Shown one piece after another: positions 1 to 9,813 of a stretch of 64,000 bases of DNA; positions within the stretch are counted from its first letter, which is position 1, and each line of letters starts with the position of its first letter. The DNA comes from Gremmenia infestans. Lineage: Eukaryota > Ascomycota > Leotiomycetes > Helotiales > Hamatocanthoscyphaceae. The stretch spans positions 868,001 to 932,000 of the forward strand of contig JAFEVB010000026.1 of the NCBI GenBank assembly GCA_032629725.1, in the 5' to 3' direction. A program made the position numbers and the translations under genes. The notes below the pieces were generated by a model, which saw nothing but the letters and a program-made list of their open reading frames with translations, had not been told where the DNA came from and searched no databases.

Positions 1-57
1 TCTACTAAGCTATCAAGCGTATCGACTCTCCGGCCGGAAGTCAGAGCTATCAAGATA

Positions 58-71
58 TCGGTAGGCGCCGT
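58..71. promoter_or_regulatory. UaY-like purine-regulator site upstream of xanA
   Basis: The sequence reads TCGG-N6-CCGT and ends 96 bp before the xanA ATG. The Aspergillus nidulans purine-utilisation activator UaY (a Zn2Cys6 protein) binds TCGG-N6-CCGA, so this is a one-mismatch match. A 10-bp palindrome, TCCGGCCGGA at 29-38, lies just upstream and could be a second CGG-inverted site. Functional use is inferred from the neighbouring purine gene. Confidence 0.4.
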
Positions 72-167
72 TTGGATGTAAGAAAGCTATAAAGAGGCAA
101 CTTTGCCCCCCTCCATTTGACACTTGCCTAAACCTCACATTACCAGCTAAACAGACCAACTCTCACA

Positions 168-1356
168 ATGGCAATCAAAACTCTCCAAATTCAACCCCTA
201 AACGTCCCGTCCACCTCTGCCGTCGACTTCGGCGCCCAAATCGACAATGTAGATCTCGAAAACTTGTCAACCGCCGATTTCGAAACCATCCGCAACGCCC
301 TCTACACCTCGCACGTTCTAGTCCTGAAGAACCAAGCCGGCGTCTCCCCAAAAGCGCAATACGAGCTCACCAAGCGCTTCGATCCAGCGGCGGAGAGCTA
401 CGGTCATGGAAAGACTCTTGATGCAAAGCGATCTGTGCTGCACCCTGATCTTAAGACGATCCCAAAACAAACACAGGTCCAAGTCATCGGAAATGGATTT
501 TACGATGAGTACGAAGGGCTAAAGAATTTCACTCTTAAGCATCCTCATCACAAGGTTTTCCACAAGGATGCCATTCCAGAAGAGGATGATCTCGAATACA
601 CTCGTTTCTATCGCTGGCACATCGACGCTGCGCTTTACGCCCTCAACCCACCAAAGGTTACGTCTCTTATGGCCGTAAAGGTGCCAGCGGGCCGAAGGCA
701 GACTCTCCGCTACGATGATGGCTCGGGGGAGGAGCTAGATGTGCCCCTTGGTACTACGGCTTTTGTCTCGGGTCAGAACATGTACAATCTCTTGAGCGAG
801 GAAGATAAGAAGTTCGTTCGTGAAGCGAAGGTTGAATATGCACCTCATCCATACGTGGTATGTAAATTTTCAGCACCCCAGGCCCAAATTGATTTTTCCA
901 TACTAACTAAATTTGCAGTGGATGTCCCCTGCCAAGAGCCGTAGCGATGGTCTAGGGATGATCACTGATGACCTAGAGCTCCCAGCCTCCGAATTACCAC
1001 CTATCAACGAGAAAGACATTAAGATACTCCCAATGTGCTGGAAGAACCCTGTTACTGGCAATCTTTCTGTGCAGATTCATCCCAGCGCTATCAAGGCTAT
1101 CCATCTCCCTAGCGGAGAGGTGATGACGGATTTGAAGGAAGTGAGGGAGCTGGTCCACCGATTGCAACGCCCTGCCATTTCCCCTCAATATGTCTATGGA
1201 CATGACTGGGAGGAGGGAGATTTAGTGCTCTTCAACAATCAAGGCGTACTTCACAGCGTCGTCGGTGCATTCAGCCCCGAAGAGAAGAGATTGTTCAGAC
1301 AGTGTAATATGGCTTCTTCGGAAGGCGTCATGGGACCTGATGGAAAGCTCTACTAA
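168..1356 (+). CDS. xanA: Alpha-ketoglutarate-dependent xanthine dioxygenase (XanA)
   Basis: Fe(II)/2-oxoglutarate-dependent dioxygenase of the TauD/TfdA fold that hydroxylates xanthine to uric acid, a fungal alternative to xanthine dehydrogenase in purine catabolism. Two exons, 168-857 and 919-1356, are joined across a 61-bp intron (donor GTATGT, branch TACTAAC, acceptor TTGCAG), giving 375 aa, the usual XanA length. The metal-binding HxD is H151/D153 in RWHIDAAL; the distal His is about H342 in GVLHSVVGAF; the 2-oxoglutarate-binding Arg lies in EEKRLFRQ (354-357). The C-terminus (MASSEGVMGPDGKLY) is close to what I remember of the family. The start is the first ATG after a pyrimidine-rich leader. 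A UaY-like site lies upstream. Another TauD-family substrate is possible but less likely. Confidence 0.9.
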
Positions 1357-2122
1357 ACCTTCCAAAGTTGACGTTACCCGAGATGTATGCGGATGATGGA
1401 TGGTTGCATGTATTGGTATTATTTCAGCGGTCTTTCTTTGGGAACGAACTCGGCGTTTTGGACGCATCTAAGCCTCTCAGAGGAACTCGGCGTTTGAACG
1501 TAACAAAGCGTAGATACCCTTTTGCTTTTATTACAGGTTAGAAATAGAATTTGATGTTATTATTTTGTCTTTTCAGATGACTTGAACTCATATGTCAAGA
1601 CATGCCTTTTTGAAATTGGCCAGCCGTGTAATTATGGTCCACACACAAGTAGCGGCTAACTTGAAAAGCTCGTCGCATTCTATCTAAGAACTGAGATCGA
1701 GTTACCTGCACCTGCTAATCAACAGATTAGGTATGAGCTGGAAGATACGATTAGTTAATGGGAATAGTTATTACAAGTGCTCCTCATGCGTAGAGTCTAG
1801 TGTTGATATAATAACTGCTCTTGACCTATAAATTTGAGACATGCTCGTTCTAGCTCGAGACTGGGGTGACGGGTCCGGGATCATCTGCGAAATGACATCG
1901 GCGGGGTTCGCTTAGAAAAGGGACTCGCTTAAAACAGGGAGAGACCCTTGCCCTACTGCAACTTCCCTGGTCGACACCGCCCAGGCCAGGCCAGGTTGGC
2001 ATTGAGATCCAGTACCTTGCTTCAATCACATTTGAAAGTCTTCCAGCTACTTTCATTTATCGTCTTCATCAACTCTTCACTTGATAATGTTATAGACACA
2101 ATCAGCGAAATCCATCCTCACC
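1357..2122. other. Intergenic: xanA 3' region and DUF2985 promoter
   Basis: No coding sequence seen. A 13-bp direct repeat, GAACTCGGCGTTT, occurs at 1446-1458 and 1483-1495, just after xanA. The last 150 bp before the next ATG is pyrimidine-rich, as usual for fungal leaders. Confidence 0.6.
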
Positions 2123-4194
2123 ATGGATCCGGATCAATCAGTACCCTCGTCGCAACCTCCCCCTCCGTCCTCGACAACGGAGAACCCAGTCGTAGCGATT
2201 GGGAGGAAGGTCAAGTCGGCCTTGAGCACACAACAACAACCAAGTATTCGCATATTACGCGCATCTTCGTCCACGGGAGAATCACGTCCATCACCCATAT
2301 CTAGGGCTGTCGCAGAGAAACCTTTACCTGAGCTGCCACAATCGAATGAAAACGCGTCTACCAATCGCTTTTCCAACGCGGCAAATCGTGCTAGTTCCGC
2401 AATCCAATCACTGTTCGGTCGTAGGCAAAATGTCACCGATGATGGGTTCGATAACAACGAATATGACACCGACACGGTTGACTTGATGGATGTTGTGGGT
2501 ACGTAGCATCCGCAAATTCCTGAAGCCACAGGCTGACTCTTTGCAGACCCGGAAGTATCTACACTTTCTACCCTTACCAATGTCCAGAACTCATTATTCA
2601 TTCCATCACTCGGAAAAATTATCAATCGTCGGGCTACATACAAAGTTTCCGAGGAACCTAGTGAGGTACGCTTGATTGACAAACTCAAAGCTTCATTGAA
2701 GCGCTTGAAACTTGCTGTGAAGGAGGATAAAAGAGACACCTCACCGCTCAGCAATGCACAATACGCTGTCTTGCCAGATGGCCAGACACTCCCGGGCTGG
2801 ACAAAGGAGAACAAGGAAGAGCTAGATGACATTGTTAGACATATGCTTCATTCTCGACGAGCACGATTCAAGCGGTCTATGAGGGGTTTTTGGCAGTATA
2901 TACACCGACGTAAGTTTATCCTCTACTTATGTACCCATCTTAGGAGGTCTGGTAATGATATTTGGCAGCTCTTGGATTGTTTGTAACGGTTTATGCGACT
3001 TTAATCACACTTTTTGGCGCGGCTTGGGTACTTTTCCTTATCGGCTGGATTTCAATAGGTTCCAAGCGATCCTATGTTATCAATATCGTCGATAACGTTC
3101 TCGTCGCCCTCTTCGCCATTATCGGTGATGGTCTTGCCCCTTTTCGTGCAGTCGACACCTACCACATGATATACATAGCACATTACCACCACAAGACTTG
3201 GAAGAGGCGAGACCAACTTGGTCTTCCAGAATTAGTAGATCATAATGATCTGCCTGAACAGCGAGAGGAAGAAGCTGAGCCAGCCGAAGTTGACCTCGAG
3301 AGTTTAGTTGCTCGAAAGATGCCTCGCGGCCTCGCTCGGAGAATTGCTCCTAGGATCCCAAACAAGCTTGCTCAGAGAATGATCGCTCGTAACGACTCTC
3401 CACACCCATCACACGAATACTCCGTCTTGAGTGAAAAAGAGTTAGCTAAGCTCGAATACCACGAGAGGAAATTCTCCAAGAGCCACACTTTCTACAAACC
3501 GCACGAGACAGAAACACACTTCGCCTTCCCACTGAAACTCCTCATCGCCGTCGTCGTCTTACTTGATTGCCATTCTGCGCTGCAAATTACTCTTGGCGCA
3601 TGCACATGGGGCATCTCCTACCATACAAGACCTTTTCCCCTGACTACCGTAGTACTGTGCTGTAGCATCACCTGCAATATCATGGGTGGCGTGCTCATCT
3701 CTATTGGTGACAAGAGAACACGCAAGAAGGATGTTATTGAGCGGATGATGCGTGAAGAGCTTACTTTAGAAGCCATAGAGCAGATGGAAACACGGTGGAT
3801 GAAAGAAGCAGAAGAGCGAGGAGAGGTTGATCCGGCCATACGGAAGAAATTGAAAGAGGAGAAAGAAGAGGCAGAGAACGAGGAAATCAAAAACTCTTGG
3901 AAGGTTGTCCCGTCGTTGCCGAAGACGTTGCTGGGGAAGGGTGTGGATCACAGACAACCGTCGTTGCCGCAAAAGGACAGGTCTAGTTCCAACGTTGATT
4001 CTACGGCTGCTAAGTCTTCAACGACGAGGAAGCCTCTGCCCAAGGGAAGTACGGGGCTACCATCTCTGCAGGAAGATCCGGCGCAGGTGTCACGTCCAAA
4101 ACCAACAGCGAGAAGTGGTGGAGAACCAGCAGACGAAGGGATGGGACCAAAGGTTATGAGATTCATCAGAAGAGCTGACATGGATAAGAGTTGA
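2123..4194 (+). CDS. DUF2985-type fungal integral membrane protein
   Basis: Three exons, 2123-2498, 2547-2909 and 2969-4194 (introns 48 and 59 bp, GTACGT and GTAAGT donors), give 654 aa. Residues 1-125 are Ser/Pro-rich and disordered. A basic stretch follows, leading to the conserved block around FWQYIHR, and then a hydrophobic segment (LGLFVTVYATLITLFGAAW). The SYVINIVDNVLVALFAIIGDGLAPFRAVDTYHM region and two later hydrophobic segments (FPLKLLIAVVVLLDCHSALQ and the one ending GGVLISIG) resemble the fungal DUF2985 family of unknown function. The cytoplasmic tail is charged, with an E/K-rich likely coiled coil (about residues 475-560) and a Ser/Pro-rich end. The localisation is probably an internal membrane or the plasma membrane (inference). 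Both splice junctions keep the frame and restore the family block. Confidence 0.8.
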
Positions 4195-4362
4195 ATTATC
4201 ACATCCTTGAATTGAAATAGTTTCACTTCTCGGTGTTCTAGATCTCCAGGTGACGAAATTCACTGCATCTGGAATATTAAGCATTTAGTATTCGGTTTTA
4301 TTCAAGTATTCTATTCCATCAAAACATCAACATCTATTCTTACCATTACATTTCCCTACCAA

Positions 4363-5859
4363 TCATCGAGCATCATCTTCAAGAATCCGCCGGATCGCCT
4401 CCTCATTCGCAGCCGCTTCACTTTCCGCAGTCAGCTGCGCAACAAGAATCTCGGTTGCAGTGAGATTCGGATCTCGGGCTCGTGTTCGTGCTCGGGATGG
4501 GGATCTAGATCTACGTCTAGGTCTATGTCTTGGCCGACGTCCTGCATCGATCATAGACTGTTCGAGTGCCCGTCTCAGCGCTTCATCTTCCGCGTCTTGT
4601 AGGCTTGCGGCTATTGCTGCATCGATGTCGGAAGCGTCGTCGCTGTCCGAAGAGTCTTGGTCGAGAGGAGGAGGTCTGGATCGCGGGTCGTGTTGAGGGC
4701 CGCGGGGTGGTTCTGGATGGGAACCCCGGGAAGGGTAGGGGGGTGATGTGGGGAGTCTGGCTGGTGGTCTGGCTGAGGGCCTTGGTGGGCCGCCTCTATA
4801 TCTTGGCTCGTCGCCCCGATCATGTATACTAGGCCGGCAGGGTGGAAGACCGGCAGGTGGTCTACCCAAGGGTTGGGGTGGCCCGTACATACCATCTTCA
4901 TGTCTTGGTTCGTCTCCTCTCCCTGGGTACCCGTCCCACCCATCCAGATTCGGCGGGCTCTGTGGTTGATATCGAGGTCGATGCCGCGTGATCCCGCCCG
5001 GGACGCCTAGGCCTTGCAGCATCCCCCATTTACCAAGCTGCTCATCCGTGGGTCTCCAGCTGACAGCAGCTCGGATCTCGTGGATTACCGAATCATGAAT
5101 CCCATAATCCATCGTATCCCACGGCACCTGGTCCTGGAACGCTTGTCCCAGCGCTAGCATAGCATTCGCCCATGCCGGACCATGCCCCGTATCCCCAATC
5201 CCGCCTTGGGCGGCAGCAGACGTCGACTTACAGCGCTGGCACTGGCACGTATAATAGCTCAAGAATGCATGCGTCATCTCGTGCAACAACGTCGTTATGT
5301 ACAATTGCTCGATAGTCATCCCTCCCGCGTGATCGTCACTTGTCAGACTCAAGTTCCGGTTGATATCTAATCTCCCGATCCAGACGCCGTTCTCGTAAAG
5401 CCCAGACGACGCGCCCCGTACCATGGGACTCAGATGGTGCTCTGGATTAGGCGATGGGATTCCGTCTTTAAGGAACAGGTGGTCGCGCAGTATACTCAGA
5501 CCACCACCGAAAAACAGCGAGTTGAAGATATCAAACCACGCGATTAACAAGCGGACGAGAATGTGTTTATCATCACCACAGTTGGGGATGGGAGCGCGTA
5601 AGAGGTCTATCTGAGTGCTTCGTAACTTGTTACGCAACTCATCATCGCTCTGGGCTGCGCTGAGGATAAGTGTTTGCGAGATGTGCTTTTCTTCAAAACA
5701 ATTTGTGCGGGGTTGACTAGCTAGATCTCCTGGGAGGTTTCGCGGGTCGATCGTTGGGTGATTTGATACTACTCGGTCGGAGGGATGGCGAGGTTGGCGG
5801 AAGATTGAGGGTGGGTAGTAAATGCGGGGAATGGGAAGTCCGCCCCAAGGGAACGGCAT
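4363..5859 (-). CDS. SprT-like zinc metalloprotease with tandem UIM-like motifs
   Basis: Single-exon ORF of 498 aa. A SprT-like domain spans about residues 75-290. The gluzincin motif HEMTH is at 193-197 and the likely third zinc ligand is H226 in TGHGPAW, the SprT arrangement. Cys residues in YYTCQCQRC (204-210) fall within the insertion between these motifs. Residues 295-400 are Pro/Arg-rich and low complexity. After an acidic stretch, DIDAAIAASLQDAEDE (411-426) and EALRRALEQSMIDA (426-439) match the ubiquitin-interacting motif pattern (acidic residues, Ala, then Ser four residues on). An Arg/Ser-rich basic patch and an acidic helical C-terminus follow. The nuclear proteases Spartan and Wss1, which act on DNA-protein crosslinks, pair a SprT/WLM domain with ubiquitin or SUMO binders; a similar role is inferred. 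The start is the only ATG ahead of the domain. Confidence 0.8.
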   Translation of the reverse strand: MPFPWGGLPIPRIYYPPSIFRQPRHPSDRVVSNHPTIDPRNLPGDLASQPRTNCFEEKHISQTLILSAAQSDDELRNKLRSTQIDLLRAPIPNCGDDKHILVRLLIAWFDIFNSLFFGGGLSILRDHLFLKDGIPSPNPEHHLSPMVRGASSGLYENGVWIGRLDINRNLSLTSDDHAGGMTIEQLYITTLLHEMTHAFLSYYTCQCQRCKSTSAAAQGGIGDTGHGPAWANAMLALGQAFQDQVPWDTMDYGIHDSVIHEIRAAVSWRPTDEQLGKWGMLQGLGVPGGITRHRPRYQPQSPPNLDGWDGYPGRGDEPRHEDGMYGPPQPLGRPPAGLPPCRPSIHDRGDEPRYRGGPPRPSARPPARLPTSPPYPSRGSHPEPPRGPQHDPRSRPPPLDQDSSDSDDASDIDAAIAASLQDAEDEALRRALEQSMIDAGRRPRHRPRRRSRSPSRARTRARDPNLTATEILVAQLTAESEAAANEEAIRRILEDDAR

Positions 5860-8106
5860 ACTTTACCTAACTATATGCTAGTTTCGACCTTCTACCTGTG
5901 AGAATTTTGGAACGAGAGGAATTGAAATGAAATGGTCTGGCATAGGGCAGATGAAGAGCATTGTATCTATAACTTGGTGTTGTTTCTTTAACCGCTATTG
6001 TATTAGTTCTTTGTTGTTTAGGGAACAGGTGCATTGGATGGTATAAAGCGCTGTTATATCTCAGAAAACAAGTAACCAAGAGACATTGTTTGAATAAACA
6101 GCAAATACAAGTACCTTTGACTTTCAGAGAACTGTATAAAGAGAAAGAGACAATGAATAATAAATATATCACAAAGCCATTCAGTAGGCTCACACACCCT
6201 GTCTACTATCCTGTCACGGCTTAACTTAGAAACCAAAGAGAGGCGAGCTTAAGTGAGAAAGTGCTAGTATAGTAATAAGCTTTTCTAAGAACGAGAATAT
6301 GAAAAGTAAAGTAAGATTGGAAGAGGGTCGCTACTTATACTATGGTATGCTGTGGCAACAAACCCTTTGATGTGTTTTATGTTATATTATGTATAGGTAG
6401 TAGATGTAACTCAGGGGGGTGGGTCTCGTGATCTATACACGTGATTACACTCCTGTGATAAATACTAGATATGTATCCCGACCCCTTATTGCGGTATAGG
6501 TAGTATGCCGCTAACTGAGAGTAGAAGAGGAGAGGAGAGAGCCAAATATATGTTTATATAAATGAATATATTAATCATTTCACAAGTCCCTATATATAAA
6601 ATAAGAAGCAGTTTATGATATTATAGATAAAAGTATACTTACTTCACTTTACTTACTTAAATCTCCTTAGAAATCACTAGTATAATATTCATCTATAAAT
6701 AGTCATATATAATTCCTAAAAACCCCTTTTTTTTCTCTCCCACACCCAACAAACCTTTCTCGAAACTCTAAACTCTATACTCACTTGACTTGACTTAAAA
6801 TCCAAATACATATCCACTTTAGTAAACACCCCATAGCTAATACAAGCCATCTAAACATCTCCTTCCTTCCTTCCTTCCTTTCTTCCCTTAACCACCAACC
6901 AGTATTCATCCACGCACGCACCCACCAACCCAAGAATAGTCAAGACAAGAAGAACTTTTCTTCTTGAATACCAGTAGGCAGCTATTTCGAATCTATAGAA
7001 TAGTCACACAACATTCCTTTAACTCCATTCAATCCCATTCAATCCCATACCATTCCATTCCATTCTACAACCTGCATGTATATGTGAATAAGTACCTCAC
7101 CTACCCACCTACCCAGTAAACGGCCCGATTATTCGGAACAGATGGCTACCAGAGATCCCGAGGTTTGTACATCATACGAAATATGTGTGAATAAGAAACA
7201 AACCTGCTTGCTTGCAATCCAAAACGGCCCGAATACGAATAGAAGATATCCCTACTGTAATGGATAGGATACTAAAGATCCCGCGCCGGATAATACTGTA
7301 TGGATTACTCACTCTGTACTCACCTTATCGATGACGCTGGCATATCTATAGTACCTTGGTTACTGTATCAGGAGTTGCATTGGGGTTCCTTGGCTTGTAA
7401 GAGTTCGAGTAGTAGGGTTGGGTAGGCTGGTAGCTGCACGCGTACGCATAGGCTGCTGTGCCAAGACTCACTTACTGGAATGTTGAGAGAGTTGGTGAGG
7501 TGAGGGAGGATGTACATGTCTTGGCGGTATATGATGTGATGGGATGGGTGCAAGGGAGGGGGAGGGATAGAGGCATAGCAGGTTGACTTGCAGCATTCAT
7601 CAAAGGCAAAGATACCAAGTACGAGTGTTAGAAATGCATCAATCACTTTTATTCATTCATAAACATTCCCCTCAACATACAAACCAAATCACATACTCAT
7701 ACAAATCATATTACAAATCATATCACATAACAAGATAATATTTCCGTAGAAAGTTTCATTGACTGATTCCGTTCTATTACGCAAAAGCAATTAACTCTAG
7801 CAGGTATGCAACGCAACGCAATACAAATGCAAGTTATAATCCCTTCAGAATTAAGGCAGCGATCAACAAACGACAGTATGTCTGCCATTCCAAGCCAAAA
7901 AACCCCGTGAGAACGCTCAACCGAATGATGTGATGTGGTGTGCAATTTTTCGAAAAGAAACTTTAACTACCCCGCCAAATCCATATATGCATATACAACT
8001 CATGCATATATCATCTATCTATACCCATTCATATACAACAATTCAGAGGCGGAGAAGCTCGAGCTCATGCCTGTTTGTGACTTTGACTGATGAAATAGTC
8101 GGATAT
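5860..8106. other. Long AT-rich intergenic region
   Basis: No supported gene between two minus-strand genes. It holds the SprT-gene promoter (right of 5860) and the P450 3' region (left of 8107). Simple-sequence patches include CCTT repeats near 6862-6880 and repeated CCATT units near 7030-7065. Short ORFs here are not conserved-looking, although an unannotated non-coding transcript cannot be excluded. Confidence 0.55.
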
Positions 8107-9813
8107 CTAAACGGTGCCGTGGCGGCGACGGATGCTGATTTTGTCTCCCAGAGGTGGGGCCTGACTTCCGACAAACCAGTTGTTGTCTGGCCGGCGTTCA
8201 ATAGGCTTGATGTCGTAGTTGAGTGCAATGTAAGCGAGGACCAGCTTGAGCTGTTGGGACGCAAAGAACCGTCCAGGACTGTTGAAAAAGTTAGCAAACG
8301 TCAGATGTAGGGATGGGGGAGGGGGAGAACTTACCAAGCGTGTTTTCCGTGAGAGAAGCCCATGAAGGTTGCACTGGTCGTAACAAGCGGAATGCCGTTT
8401 TCCTTCCCAAGCATATTCTCGGGGTGGTTGTCAGATGTTCCGTCCTTATTGGTAGGCGGTTTGCAGAATCGGAGGCCATCGAATTCGGTTGGGTTCGGGT
8501 AGTAGTCGGCGTCGTGATGAAGAGGGTATGCGTGGATGCCAATCTTGGTGCGGCAAGGGATGTGGGTTCCGTCGGGCAAGTAGATACCTTTCTTTACAAT
8601 GACTGTCTTGAGGACTCCCCGGCTAACGAACCCCCATAATCGCATACTCTCTCGGAGGATACTGTCGAGCGTCAACATACGAGAGAGCGCAGCTTTGGTC
8701 CATCTGCCATGTTCAGCTTCGAGGTGGGTAGAAACGTCGTCCCGAGCTGTCTTCAGGTACATGGGGGTGAGAGGGGAAGCTGCCAAATCGAAAAGGAGGT
8801 TGGCGGAAGTGACTACTGAGGATTGGATGGCTGCGAAGCTAAGGGCAGCGAGGCGTTTGGTAATCATGTCTGAACCTCGTTCAGCCTCGGTATTCGCGTG
8901 ATCCAAGGACCATTGGACGTAATTGTTCTCCTTAGGGTTGGCTTCAGAGCATGAGGAGGTTTGTCGTTTCCATATTGGAAGAATAAACTTTGCCATGTTC
9001 AGGTATAGTTGGTAGTTGGAGTATGTGACAATTTGGCCGACAATTTGCTTCAAGCACTGAGGAGTGAGACTAATAAAAGCGGCCAAGAGCACAACCCAAC
9101 GATTGAACCTGGATGAATTGTAGAGGTATTCCTCATCGCGACCTGGAACAAATGAATTAGTAAAGATATGTATAGAGGGGTTGGGGGGACTTACAGAGTT
9201 CAGAGCCAACCAGTACTCGGTTGGATATGCGGGTGATGATCTCGGACATGACATCGTAAACAACAATCTCGTTCCACTCCCCAGTGTCAACTCCAAATGA
9301 TTTACGCATGGCGAAATCAATCTCATCGTTGACGGCTTCCGTAAAATCTCCGAGGCGACGGTTTAGCTGGTCCTTGATGACATCTCCGTGGACTGAATCA
9401 GAAATGACCATTGGGTGTAGCATTGTGTGATCGGCTTGGAGGAAGTCTCGGTTGACCTCATTCTGATCGAGTACCTCGTCGGATTGCTGAATGAGCCAGC
9501 CCATTTCCGATTGCGGGAGAATGAGTTCCGGGCCGGTGAAGATATTGGGCAGGACAAAAGGGAGACCATTTTTGGAATACTTTTCATAAGCCTCATCTAA
9601 GAGAGTACGAGAGCCTCCAAGACTTTGCAAGATTGCTCGGGCACGCGACAGCCAAGTATAGCGTCCCTCGTGCACGCCGGCCCATGGGATTGTATCAGGA
9701 ATACCCTGGCGAGAACAGAATCGCAGAAAGGCCAGGCGGACAGAGGAAAATATCAGGAAGATGCAGGAGGAAATAGCTAGAAACTGAGGTGAGAAGAGCA
9801 TTATAAAGAGCAT
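8107..9813 (-). CDS. Cytochrome P450 monooxygenase (fungal ent-kaurene-oxidase-like class)
   Basis: Three exons (9195-9813, 9142-8335, 8278-8107; introns 52 and 56 bp, both GTAAGT) encode 532 aa. An N-terminal membrane anchor (about residues 5-27) places it in the ER membrane. The I-helix reads SFAAIQSSVV where many P450s have AGxxT. The K-helix ExxR is in LRESMRL, and the PERF-like region is NPTEFDGLRF. The heme-binding loop is FMGFSHGKHACPGRF with the thiolate Cys at about 476; the Cys codon is split by intron 2, which supports that splice. Motif style (AIHxDP-like AYPLHHDADYYP, ACPGRFFASQ) resembles the fungal CYP68/CYP5xx group that oxidises terpenoid or polyketide substrates; the substrate is unknown. 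No partner biosynthetic genes flank it. Confidence 0.88.

Noticed and set aside
7930..8310. Plus-strand ORF over the 3' end of the P450
   Set aside because: Overlaps the P450 last exon in antisense and has no recognisable content.
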